64,000 bases of DNA. It comes from Kribbella jiaozuonensis (lineage in GTDB: Bacteria > Actinomycetota > Actinomycetes > Propionibacteriales > Kribbellaceae). The translations under genes were made by a program, and so were the position numbers. Under the pieces are notes generated by a model, which worked only from the letters and a program-made list of their open reading frames with translations, was not told where the DNA came from and did no database searches. Positions 1 to 8,025 of this stretch are shown here, piece after piece (the first letter of the stretch is position 1; each line of letters begins with the position of its first letter). The stretch lies in NCBI RefSeq assembly GCF_005233875.1, contig NZ_SZPZ01000002.1:1054001-1118000 (forward strand). The letters run 5' to 3'.

Positions 1-472
1 AGTCGGAGAAGAATCTCGGCTCCACCCGACCATTGTGCGTCGGTCGATGCACACCGGATGGTGCGTATCGGCTGGGCTGTGTCTGAGGGCATCACCGCAG
101 CCAGAACAAGACGATGCTGGCCATGACGACGCCTGCGCCATAGTGAGGGCGTGTGGAGGTGGGGTTGTCCGCTGGTGTTGGGGTTCTGGGTTGGTACGGG
201 AGCGAATAACCCCCAACGCGCGAGGGCATCCGCTGGTGGTGGCGGGGATGTGCCAGTTGTGGCCACAACGTTCTTGATGAGGCACTGGAACACGTCAGCG
301 CTCACACAACCCGCCGGCGAGGAGGTTGCGGAACCCCGAGCCACGACCACCGGTATTGCCTTCGTCGGCACCCACTCGGCTAGAAGTTGCCTCAAGCAAC
401 ATCTACAGGCCAAGCGGCTGTGGATAACTGGAATCCCTTGAATACAAGGGCTTGTGGGTTTGAGAACTGTCG
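1..472. other. Gene-free left end
   Basis: I see no intact gene here. On the minus strand a frame ending with a stop at 92-94 reads HYGAGVVMASIVLFWLR just before the stop. That looks loosely like the hydrophobic C-terminal tail of IS5-type transposases, but nothing upstream of it is recognisable, so it may be a transposase relic or chance. A short inverted repeat lies at 435-450 and the promoter of the next gene at 460-487. Base composition is slightly less GC-biased than in the coding regions. Confidence 0.4.
435..450. repeat. Inverted repeat CCCTTG-AATA-CAAGGG
   Basis: Two perfect 6-base arms are separated by four bases. The repeat ends 9 bases upstream of the proposed -35 box of the HNH gene, so it could be an operator or a relic of an inserted element. 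It is too short and has no T-tract, so it is not a convincing terminator. Confidence 0.35.
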
Positions 473-487
473 GTGGGGGTGTATATC
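460..487 (+). promoter_or_regulatory. Probable promoter of the HNH endonuclease gene (leaderless)
   Basis: A -35-like TTGAGA (460-465) and a -10-like TATATC (482-487) are separated by 16 bases. Transcription would begin within a few bases of the ATG at 497, giving a leaderless or nearly leaderless mRNA. That also decides the start codon, because the upstream GTG codons at 473 and 479 lie inside the promoter. Confidence 0.45.
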
Positions 488-496
488 GTCAGTGGC

Positions 497-2155
497 ATGG
501 ACCTTCTGGACGAGCGGCCGGCGTGGTCGATGAGTGGCGGCGAACTGCTGGCCGCTCTCGACGCCGTGGATGCCGATATCGCCCGGAAGGAGATCTATCG
601 GCTGCAACTTGTCGCACGCATCGACGAGACCGGCTATGCCGAGGAGCTCGGAGCCCGGGACGCCGTCGAGCTGCTGACCCTCCGGCACCGCCAGAACCGT
701 CGCGGCGCCTACCGTGACGTCAAGCTCGCGCGGGCCCTGCCGAAGTACCGTGATGTCTCCGCCGCGCTGGTTGAGGGCACTCCAGCTCCGGGCCTTGCCG
801 ACGCGGGACCTGCCGACCGCGGGTGGTTGTTGCGTCCGGCGCAGGCCGCGGCGATCGTGTCCGCCCTGGAGCGGGTGCGCTCGAGGGTGCCGGTCGAAGA
901 CCTCGATGTCGCGGAGAAGCAGTTGGTGGGCCTGGCCGCGCACCTTTCGCCAGACGAGCTCCGCGCGACCGCCAAGCAGATCTGTGACCTACTGGACTCT
1001 GACGGCCCCGAGCCGGATGAACACAAGGCCTACGCCCGAGAGTCCTTGACACTGGCTCCTGCGGAGAACAGAGTGAAGTTTCGCGGCTACCTCGCCAACG
1101 AGAACGCCGAACTCCTCCGAAGCCTGATCCACGCCGGCGCCCGCCCCCACAAGACAATCGACGGCGAGCTCGACCCCCGTCCACGCGACAAGCGCCAGGC
1201 CGACGCCCTCAGCAGCGCTTTGACCATCGCCGCAGCTGCCACCGACGCGGGCTGCCAAACCCGCCCGGCAAACGACCCTCCGTCAACGCGGGATGCCGGT
1301 GCCCCGGCCGCCGACGCCGGCAAGGATGGATGGACACCTGGTTTCGGGGCGAAGGCGAACATCACCGTCACCATCGACTTCCACGACCTCAGGGCCGCGA
1401 CCGCCAACGCCACCGGCCAACTCGTGTACGGCGATGGACTGTCCGCGGCGACCATCCGTCGGCTGGCCTGTGACGCAAGGATCCTCCCGCTCGTGCTCGG
1501 CTCGAACTCCGAGCCGCTCGACGTCGGCCGGTCGGAGCGACTGGTCACCCGGGCGATGCGCCGCGCCTTGAACGCCCGCGACAAGGGCTGTGTGGTCTGC
1601 GGCGCTCCGCCGATCATGTGCGACGCCCACCATGTGAAGTCCTGGATCGAGGGCGGCGAGACCAACATCGAGAACCTCGCTCTGCTCTGTCGCCGACACC
1701 ACACCGACCTCCACAACGGCCACTGGACCATCACCATCACAGCAGGTGTAGTCGACGTGAGCCGCCCCGCCTGGGCCGACGCACCGCCCAACGCCGCACG
1801 ACCTGGTTTCCCATCGGATGCAATACGGCCTGGTTCCCGGTCCGGTCCAGCGCACGCGCCATCCGACCCACTCGCGCCTGCACTGCCCCACTCGACAAGC
1901 AGTTGGCCGGAGCGGCCGGAGCGCAATGCAACGACGACACCGCCTGAGCCGACGACGACTGCGTCGGTCCGGGAGGCGACGTACCGCGCCATCTGGGGTG
2001 AGGACCCCACGCCCCAGACCGAGCCGCCGACCTCGGGTCGGATCACGTCCTCCTGCGACCAGCGGTTTGATCCATGGGCCGAGACCCCGACCGCGCCCAC
2101 CGGCAGCCCACGATCAAGCATTCCAGTCCGCAACGAACGAGCAGACACGCCCTAG
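497..2155 (+). CDS. DUF222 / HNH endonuclease domain protein
   Basis: A 552-residue protein with an N-terminal DUF222 (REP13E12-type) helical region and a C-terminal HNH nuclease motif at about residues 365-410. The motif shows CxxC (CVVC), DAHH, a central Asn in ETNIENLALLC and a final RRHHTDLH. HNH proteins of this type bind a metal and cut DNA; the cellular role of this very multicopy actinobacterial family is not established. The last 120 or so residues are Pro/Thr/Arg-rich and look disordered. The start at 497 fits the leaderless promoter. Its stop overlaps the stop of the convergent VOC gene within one shared CTAG. Multicopy HNH/DUF222 genes are often associated with mobile or variable DNA, but no element ends were found. 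Confidence 0.85.
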   Translation: MDLLDERPAWSMSGGELLAALDAVDADIARKEIYRLQLVARIDETGYAEELGARDAVELLTLRHRQNRRGAYRDVKLARALPKYRDVSAALVEGTPAPGLADAGPADRGWLLRPAQAAAIVSALERVRSRVPVEDLDVAEKQLVGLAAHLSPDELRATAKQICDLLDSDGPEPDEHKAYARESLTLAPAENRVKFRGYLANENAELLRSLIHAGARPHKTIDGELDPRPRDKRQADALSSALTIAAAATDAGCQTRPANDPPSTRDAGAPAADAGKDGWTPGFGAKANITVTIDFHDLRAATANATGQLVYGDGLSAATIRRLACDARILPLVLGSNSEPLDVGRSERLVTRAMRRALNARDKGCVVCGAPPIMCDAHHVKSWIEGGETNIENLALLCRRHHTDLHNGHWTITITAGVVDVSRPAWADAPPNAARPGFPSDAIRPGSRSGPAHAPSDPLAPALPHSTSSWPERPERNATTTPPEPTTTASVREATYRAIWGEDPTPQTEPPTSGRITSSCDQRFDPWAETPTAPTGSPRSSIPVRNERADTP

Positions 2156-2586
2156 TCGAGACAGAACTCGTTGCCCTCGATGTCTTGCATGTTCTGGCAC
2201 GACTCGTTGACGCCGTCGTAGCGCAGCAGCTGCCCGCGTACCGCGCCGAGGGCTTCCAGCCGGACGCATTCGGCCTCGAGGACTGCCAGCCGTTCCTCAC
2301 GCACGAGGCCGGTGCCGACCCGTACGTCGAGATGCACCCGGTTCTTCACGACCTTGCCCTCGGGGACGCGCTGGAAGAACAACCGCGGGCCGACACCGGT
2401 CGGATCGACACAGGCGAATGCCGCACCCTGATTCTCAGCCGGGAGCGATTGGTCGAACTCGGTCCAGCTCTCGAAACCCTTCGGCGGCGGCGGTACGACG
2501 TACCCGAGCACCTCGCACCAGAAGCGAGCGACGCGCTCCGGATCGGCGCAATCGAAGGTGACCTGGAACTGCTTCACGGACGACAT
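2152..2586 (-). CDS. VOC (glyoxalase-like) family protein
   Basis: 144 residues, the usual length for a single-polypeptide VOC protein with two beta-alpha-beta-beta-beta units. It opens with FQVTFDCADPERVARFWCEVLGY, typical of the glyoxalase-like subgroup found throughout actinobacteria, and ends with a metal-side Glu-containing segment (QNMQDIEGNEFCL). Substrate is unknown; members include dioxygenases, antibiotic-binding proteins and many uncharacterised enzymes. GGGCGG sits directly upstream of the ATG as a possible ribosome site. The gene is divergent from the F420-reductase-like gene at 2640 and convergent with the HNH gene, overlapping it by four bases. Confidence 0.8.
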   Translation of the reverse strand: MSSVKQFQVTFDCADPERVARFWCEVLGYVVPPPPKGFESWTEFDQSLPAENQGAAFACVDPTGVGPRLFFQRVPEGKVVKNRVHLDVRVGTGLVREERLAVLEAECVRLEALGAVRGQLLRYDGVNESCQNMQDIEGNEFCLD

Positions 2587-2639
2587 CCGCCCAGCATAGA
2601 CACCGGAAGGTGCGCATCGGACTGTCTACGTTCGTACCC

Positions 2640-3275
2640 ATGCGAATAGGAACACTGGGCAACGGACTCATGGCCGAGGCGCTCGCCGGCCAGTGGGTCA
2701 AGGCCGGCCACGAGGTCATGATCGGCGGCCGCGATCGCGACCGCGCCGTGGAGGCGGCCAAGCGGATCGCCGCCGCGGGTGGGTCGCGGGTGGAGGCGGG
2801 GTCGTTGGTGGAGGCGGCGGAGTACGGGGAGGTGGTGTTGCTTGCGGTGCCGGCTGAGGTTGCGGTGGAGGTGGCGGGCTTGGTGGCGGCGGGACGGACG
2901 GTGATTGATTGCACGAATGCCTTGGATCACAGGGATTTCACGCTCGCGCAGCCGGCGACGGCCGAGGCGATCGCGCGGGCTGTTCCGGGGGTGAATGTCG
3001 TGAAGGCGTTCAACCTCGCGGCGGACGCGGTCTGGCGCAATCCGCCGAGCGGGCTCGGGGTGCCGATCTGTGGTGACGAAGCGGTGGACGTGGTCGCCGG
3101 GTTGGTGCGGGACATCGGGGGCGTGCCGGTCGCGGCGGGCGGGCTGGTGCGCGCAAAGTTGCTGGAGGCAACGGCTGCGCTGGCGATCGGGATCTGGGTC
3201 GGCGGGGGAGATGTGCGCGGGATGTTCCCGTCGCTAGGCGACGCTTTCGGCGCGGTCCTGCCGGGCGAGTCGTAG
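2640..3275 (+). CDS. NADPH-dependent F420 reductase-like / NAD(P)-binding oxidoreductase
   Basis: 211 residues starting MRIGTLGNGLMAEALAGQW, a Rossmann GxGxxA-type nucleotide loop, followed by GGRDRDR, which fits NADP binding. VVLLAVP and VIDCTNAL follow, as in the F420-dependent NADP reductase (NADP_oxidored coenzyme F420) family. Such proteins move hydride between NADPH and F420 or act on small substrates; the substrate here is unknown. I chose ATG 2640 over GTG 2610 because the glycine loop then begins at residue 4, as in the family, and a -10-like TACGTT lies 8 bases upstream. The last 42 bases overlap the convergent membrane-protein gene. Confidence 0.75.
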   Translation: MRIGTLGNGLMAEALAGQWVKAGHEVMIGGRDRDRAVEAAKRIAAAGGSRVEAGSLVEAAEYGEVVLLAVPAEVAVEVAGLVAAGRTVIDCTNALDHRDFTLAQPATAEAIARAVPGVNVVKAFNLAADAVWRNPPSGLGVPICGDEAVDVVAGLVRDIGGVPVAAGGLVRAKLLEATAALAIGIWVGGGDVRGMFPSLGDAFGAVLPGES

Positions 3276-3761
3276 GCTCCAGGCCGGGAACAGCAGGTAC
3301 GTCCCGGCCCAGCTGGCGCCGGCCACGAAGGTCCACACCGGCGCGGTGTCCAGGTCGTCGATCCCCAGGAAGATGCCCGGTACGCCGATGAGCCCGAGCA
3401 ACATCACCACCCCCGCAACCAGCCCCGTCCGACCCACCTGACGGGCGCTTCCAACCAGCCAGACCCCGATGAGCGCGAACCCCGCGCTCGACCACAAACC
3501 GGCGAGGTAGTACCCGGTGATGCCGCTCATTACCAGCACCGTGCCCACGATCGTCAGCACGGTCCCGACCGCGGCAACCCCCACCAACACCCTGGATGGA
3601 TGGACAAGCCAGGCCAAGACGAGGCTGAGGATGCCGAGCGCCGCGTTGCCGACGTCGTTGATGCTGCCGAAGGGCTCGCCAGTGGCGTAGAAGATGAGCA
3701 GGCAGGCGCAGGTGGTGAAGCCCACGATGCTGTGGGCCGTCGCCACCGCTCTAGTGCTCAC
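3234..3761 (-). CDS. Multi-pass membrane protein of unknown function
   Basis: 175 residues with about five or six hydrophobic helices (near residues 8-28, 38-52, 56-80, 84-102, 112-130 and 140-160). I do not recognise a family; the spacing resembles small DUF998-like membrane proteins, but that is a guess. It starts with GTG. Its first 11 bases overlap the end of the upstream isocitrate lyase-like gene, so the two are probably co-transcribed. Its 3' end overlaps the end of the convergent oxidoreductase gene by 42 bases. Confidence 0.65.
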   Translation of the reverse strand: MSTRAVATAHSIVGFTTCACLLIFYATGEPFGSINDVGNAALGILSLVLAWLVHPSRVLVGVAAVGTVLTIVGTVLVMSGITGYYLAGLWSSAGFALIGVWLVGSARQVGRTGLVAGVVMLLGLIGVPGIFLGIDDLDTAPVWTFVAGASWAGTYLLFPAWSLRLARQDRAESVA

Positions 3762-4566
3762 CCTTGGATGATCGCGCGAAAAGCAGGTTCAGGTCAGCCT
3801 GTGGGATCTGGTCGGCGGCGAACGTGATCGTGCCCTTCGTCGCCAGCTCCTCCGCGCTCCGGCGGACGAACCCGAGCGCGGCCCGGGCGATGCTGCCGCC
3901 CAGGCTGATCCGCGTCACCCCGACGCCCTGCAGATCGGCGACGGTCAGCGTCGACGTACCGAGGCCGATCACCACGTTCAGCGGCCCGTCGATCTCCTGC
4001 ACCAGCAGGCGGATCGCGTCCAGATCGTTCACGCCCGGAACGTACAGACAGTCGGCGCCCGCCGCACGGAAACGGTTGGCGCGATCGATCGAGTCCGCCA
4101 GCGACGTCGGCGTACGCAGCAACTGCCCGTCCGTCCGCGCCGTCAGCACGAACTCGGACCCCGCGGCCTCCCGCGCCGCGACGATCCGCTCGACTGCGAG
4201 CTCGACGTCGTACAGCTCCCGCCCGTCGTAGTCCTCGATGTTCCCGCCCGCCAGCCCGGCCTCGCGGGCCAGCGTGATCGTGTCCGCGACCCGCGCCGGC
4301 TCAGCGCCGTACCCGTCCTCGAGATCCCCGTTCACCGGTACGGCGCTCGCCGCCGCGATCTCCCGGACCCGCTCGAACATCGCCTCCCGCGACACCGCCG
4401 GCGCGCCGTCGGGCAACGTGTGATCGCCCTTCGCCATCGAGAACGCGATCCCCGCACTGGTCGTCGCGATCGCCGGAAAGCCAGCAGCCGCAAGGATCAC
4501 CGCACTCCCGGCATCCCAGGCATTCGGCATCACGAAACGATCGGCATGCAACTCGCGGAAAGTCAT
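3751..4566 (-). CDS. Isocitrate lyase / PEP mutase superfamily protein
   Basis: 271 residues forming a (beta/alpha)8 barrel of the ICL/PEPM superfamily. Visible landmarks are NAWDAGSA near the start, the acidic metal segment DLEDGYG, NIEDYDG, and LTARTDG. The catalytic Cys loop of true isocitrate and methylisocitrate lyases (KKCGH-like) is absent, so this belongs with the oxaloacetase/phosphonomutase-like subgroup whose substrates are mostly unknown. It is probably an operon partner of the overlapping downstream membrane protein. Assignment to the superfamily is firm; assignment to a reaction is not. Confidence 0.8.
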   Translation of the reverse strand: MTFRELHADRFVMPNAWDAGSAVILAAAGFPAIATTSAGIAFSMAKGDHTLPDGAPAVSREAMFERVREIAAASAVPVNGDLEDGYGAEPARVADTITLAREAGLAGGNIEDYDGRELYDVELAVERIVAAREAAGSEFVLTARTDGQLLRTPTSLADSIDRANRFRAAGADCLYVPGVNDLDAIRLLVQEIDGPLNVVIGLGTSTLTVADLQGVGVTRISLGGSIARAALGFVRRSAEELATKGTITFAADQIPQADLNLLFARSSKGEH

Positions 4567-4606
4567 GCCCCGAGTCTGTCACCCCGACGCTTCGGCACCC
4601 GCCGAA

Positions 4607-5326
4607 CTACGACAGCTTGGAGGCAGCCGCCTCGTCCAGCAACCACAGCGTGCGGTTCTGGCCCTTCGGGTGGGCGGCGGGTACGTCGCCCTCGGCGAGA
4701 GCCGTCGCGACCGCATCGGCCTTGTCCTCACCGGAGACCACGAACCAGACCTCACGGGTCCGGTCGAGGAGCGGGAAGGTCAGCGACACCCGGGTCGGCG
4801 GCGGCTTCGGCGAGTCGTGCACGGCGACCGCTGCGACGTCGATGACCTCGAGCTGCGGAAACCCCGGGAACAGCGACGCCACATGCCCGTCGGGACCGAC
4901 GCCGAGCATCAGTACGTCGAACGTCGGCGAGCCCGCGGCCTCCAGCTCGGACGCGTACGCCGCTGCCGCCGCTTCGGCGCCTTGCCCGGTGTCCGTGGGC
5001 ATCGGATGCACGCGCGCCGGGTCGACGTCCAGGGCGGACAGCAACGCGTCCCGAGCCTGCGTCTCGTTGCGCTCGGGGTCGCCTTCGGGCAGGAACCGTT
5101 CGTCACCCCACCAGAACTCGACCCGCTGCCAGTCGACCTCCACGCGTGCTGGCGACTCTGCGACCGCCTGGTACACAACCGACGCCACCCTGCCGCCGGT
5201 GAGGACGACGTGCGCGATCCCGCCGGTGCTCTGGGCGTCGGCGAGCGCCGTGATGAACCTGCCGGCCACCGAGAACGCCAGGTCCTCGGCATCGGAATGA
5301 ATCAGCAGTTCCGGATCCACAGTCAT
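4607..5326 (-). CDS. pgl: 6-phosphogluconolactonase
   Basis: 239 residues of the NagB/RpiA-fold lactonase (DevB type). Motifs include HVVLTGGRV, the WWGDERF loop and LMLGVGPDGHVASLFPG near the active site. It hydrolyses 6-phosphogluconolactone to 6-phosphogluconate, the second oxidative step of the pentose phosphate pathway in the cytosol. Its ATG overlaps the stop of opcA by four bases (ATGA), so it is translationally coupled and is the last gene of the tkt-tal-pgi-zwf-opcA-pgl operon. Confidence 0.93.
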   Translation of the reverse strand: MTVDPELLIHSDAEDLAFSVAGRFITALADAQSTGGIAHVVLTGGRVASVVYQAVAESPARVEVDWQRVEFWWGDERFLPEGDPERNETQARDALLSALDVDPARVHPMPTDTGQGAEAAAAAYASELEAAGSPTFDVLMLGVGPDGHVASLFPGFPQLEVIDVAAVAVHDSPKPPPTRVSLTFPLLDRTREVWFVVSGEDKADAVATALAEGDVPAAHPKGQNRTLWLLDEAAASKLS

Positions 5327-6450
5327 CGCTTAGCCGCCGTCCTCTTCGCCGCCGCCTTCTTCCCCGGCGCAGTCTTCTTGGCCGCGGTCTTCTTGGCCGT
5401 AACCTTCTGAGCAGCCGCCTTCTTCGCCGCTGCCGGCTTCTCGGCGGCCTTCTTCTGCGCAGCCACGACCTTCTTGCCGGCCGCGGTCACACTCGCCGCC
5501 GTCGACTTCCGGGCCGTCGCGTCGACCTTCTTCTCGGCCGCCGGCAGCTGGTCCCGCTCGACCTTGCAGGCCAGCGTCTTCGCGTACACGTCATCCGGAT
5601 CGAGCCGCCGCAGTTCCTCGCTCAGCAACTCCGACGTCGTACGCCGCTTCAACGCCACCGGCCGATCCGGCTGCCCCGGCACGCTGAACGTCGCCACCGC
5701 ACCATCCGGCCGCGTCAACGCGATCGCCCCCGACGGCGTGAACAGCCGTACGGCGGTCACGCCCGGCCCGCGCGAATTCCGCTGCTCCACCGGCACCTTG
5801 AGCCGCGACTGCAACCACGCAGCCATCAGGTCGGCGCTCGGGTTCCCCTTGGCGGCCGCGACCTCGGCCCCGGTCACCTTCGTCGGGTACTGATCCAGCG
5901 CAGCCGCCATCAGCGCACGCCACGGCGTCAACCGCGTCCACGCGAAGTCGGTGTCACCCGGCTTGTACCCCTCGGCCCGCGCACTGAAGTCCACCGAGGC
6001 CCTCCGCGTCGCAGCAGCATCCGTCACGCGACGCCGACCGAGCCGCCCGAGCGGATCGTCGGCCGGGACCTTCGGGCCGCCACCCGGCCACCACACGATG
6101 ACGGGGGAGTCGGGCAGCAGCAGCGGCGTGATCACGGACTCCGGCACCTTCGCCAGCTCACCGTGCAGCCGCAGCAGCACGGCCTCACCGGGGATGCCCT
6201 CGCCGACGCGTACTTCGGCGTCCAGCCCGCTCGCGCCCCGGCCGGGCCGCAGGATCGCGACCAGGACCCGGGACGGGTGTTCGCGGCCGGCCTCGTTCGC
6301 GGCCTTCATCGCGTCGTGGTGCGACGCCTCGTCGACGACGACCACGATCGTGCCGACCATGCCCATGGCCGGCGATCCCGCGTGCCGACGGGCCTTCAGC
6401 AGCGCCGAGGCGATCTCGCTCGACGTGGTGTCGGTCAGGTCGATGATCAT
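5323..6450 (-). CDS. opcA: OpcA, glucose-6-phosphate dehydrogenase assembly protein, with a Lys/Ala-rich tail
   Basis: 375 residues. Residues 1 to about 300 match OpcA, the actinobacterial and cyanobacterial protein that activates or assembles glucose-6-phosphate dehydrogenase (IIDLTDT start, then SPVIVWWPGG). Residues 304-375 are an extra tail made almost entirely of Ala, Lys, Thr and Val with AAKK and TAKK units, like histone H1 or HupB/Lsr2-type nucleic-acid-binding tails. I do not recall this tail on standard OpcA proteins. It may bind DNA, RNA or polyphosphate, or simply be a charged disordered end. It overlaps zwf upstream and pgl downstream by four bases each. Confidence 0.9.
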   Translation of the reverse strand: MIIDLTDTTSSEIASALLKARRHAGSPAMGMVGTIVVVVDEASHHDAMKAANEAGREHPSRVLVAILRPGRGASGLDAEVRVGEGIPGEAVLLRLHGELAKVPESVITPLLLPDSPVIVWWPGGGPKVPADDPLGRLGRRRVTDAAATRRASVDFSARAEGYKPGDTDFAWTRLTPWRALMAAALDQYPTKVTGAEVAAAKGNPSADLMAAWLQSRLKVPVEQRNSRGPGVTAVRLFTPSGAIALTRPDGAVATFSVPGQPDRPVALKRRTTSELLSEELRRLDPDDVYAKTLACKVERDQLPAAEKKVDATARKSTAASVTAAGKKVVAAQKKAAEKPAAAKKAAAQKVTAKKTAAKKTAPGKKAAAKRTAAKR

Positions 6451-8006
6451 GGCCGCCTCCAGGCACGTCCGTCGCGGGCGAGCATCTCGTGCGCCGAGTC
6501 CGGACCCCAGTCACCGGACGGGTACTGCTCCGGCTTGCCGTGGCGGGCCCAGTAGTCGAGCACCGGGTCGAGGATCTTCCAGCCCAGCTCGACCTCGGTG
6601 TGCTGTGGGAACAGCGGCGGATCGCCGAGCAGTACGTCGAGGATCAGCCGCTCGTACGCCTCCGGGGACGACTCGGTGAACGAACCGCCGTACTGGAAGT
6701 CCATGTTCACGTCGCGGATCTCCATCGTCGTCCCGGGCACCTTGGCGCCGAAGCGGATGGTGATGCCTTCGTCCGGCTGGATCCGCAGGACCAGCGCGTT
6801 CTGGCCGAGCTCTTCGGTCTCGGTCTTGGTGAACGGCAGGTGCGGCGCGCGCTTGAACATCACCGCGACCTCGGTCACCCGCCGACCGAGCCGCTTACCG
6901 GTGCGCAGGTAGAACGGGACGCCCGCCCACCGGCGCGTGTCGACATCCACCCGCAACGCCGCGAACGTCTCCGTCGCCGACGTCGAAGGAATGCCGTCCT
7001 CCTGCAGGTATCCCTTGACCTTCACGCCACCGGCCCAGCCGGCCGCGTACTGACCGCGGGCACTGTGTAGGTCAAGCCGCTCCGGCAGCTGTACGGCGTT
7101 CAGCACCTTCTTCTTCTCCTGGCGCAGCGACCAGGCGTCGAAGCTGACCGGCTCCTCCATCGCGACCAGCGCGAGCAGCTGGAGCAGGTGGTTCTGGATC
7201 ACGTCGCGGGCGGCGCCGATGCCGTCGTAGTACCCGGCGCGGCCGCCGATGCCGATGTCCTCGGCCATGGTGATCTGCACGTGGTCGACGTAGTTGCTGT
7301 TCCAGATCGGCTCGAACATCTCGTTCGCGAACCGCAGCGCCAGGATGTTCTGGACCGTCTCCTTGCCCAGGTAGTGGTCGATCCGGAACACCGCCTCGGG
7401 CGGGAACACCGACTCGACCACGCGGTTCAGCTCGCGGGCGCTCTTCAGGTCGTGGCCGAACGGCTTCTCGATCACGACCCGCCGCCACGAGCCGGGCTTC
7501 TCGTCGGTCAGCCCGTGCTCGGACAGCTGCCGCACGACCTCCGGGAACAGCCCCGGCGGGATCGACAGGTAGAACGCGTGGTTGCCGCCCGTACCGCGGG
7601 TGACGTCCAGCTCGTCGACCGTCTCGCGCAGCCGCTCGAACGCCACGTCGTCGGTCAGGTCACCCGGCACGAACCGGAAGCCCTCGGAGAGCTGCTGCCA
7701 GACCTCCTCGCGGAACGGCGTCCGGGCGTGCTCCTTCACCGAGTCGTGCACGATCTGGGCGAAGTCCTGGTTGGTGTAGTCACGCCGGGCGAACCCGACC
7801 AGGGCGAAACCGGGGGGCAGCAGCCCCCGGTTCGCCAGGTCGTAGACCGCCGGCATCAGCTTCTTGCGGGCCAGGTCGCCGGTGACGCCGAAGATCACCA
7901 GGCTGCACGGCCCCGCGATCCGCGGCAGCCGCCGGTCCTGCGGATCCCGCAGCGGGTTCCGGTACGGCGTGACGTCGCCCGGCCCTTCGTCGAGCTCAGC
8001 GGTCAT
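6447..8006 (-). CDS. zwf: Glucose-6-phosphate 1-dehydrogenase
   Basis: 519 residues, normal length. The NADP loop GVTGDLARKKL is near residue 40, the substrate motif IEKPFGHDL follows, and the active-site signature RIDHYLGKE is intact. It oxidises glucose 6-phosphate to 6-phosphogluconolactone, feeding pgl, and is expected to act with OpcA encoded next to it. The start ATG has a purine-rich site (GAGGAAG) upstream. It lies 19 bases after pgi and overlaps opcA by four bases. Confidence 0.96.
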   Translation of the reverse strand: MTAELDEGPGDVTPYRNPLRDPQDRRLPRIAGPCSLVIFGVTGDLARKKLMPAVYDLANRGLLPPGFALVGFARRDYTNQDFAQIVHDSVKEHARTPFREEVWQQLSEGFRFVPGDLTDDVAFERLRETVDELDVTRGTGGNHAFYLSIPPGLFPEVVRQLSEHGLTDEKPGSWRRVVIEKPFGHDLKSARELNRVVESVFPPEAVFRIDHYLGKETVQNILALRFANEMFEPIWNSNYVDHVQITMAEDIGIGGRAGYYDGIGAARDVIQNHLLQLLALVAMEEPVSFDAWSLRQEKKKVLNAVQLPERLDLHSARGQYAAGWAGGVKVKGYLQEDGIPSTSATETFAALRVDVDTRRWAGVPFYLRTGKRLGRRVTEVAVMFKRAPHLPFTKTETEELGQNALVLRIQPDEGITIRFGAKVPGTTMEIRDVNMDFQYGGSFTESSPEAYERLILDVLLGDPPLFPQHTEVELGWKILDPVLDYWARHGKPEQYPSGDWGPDSAHEMLARDGRAWRRP

Positions 8007-8025
8007 GGCCCGCTTCCTCCCCGTA

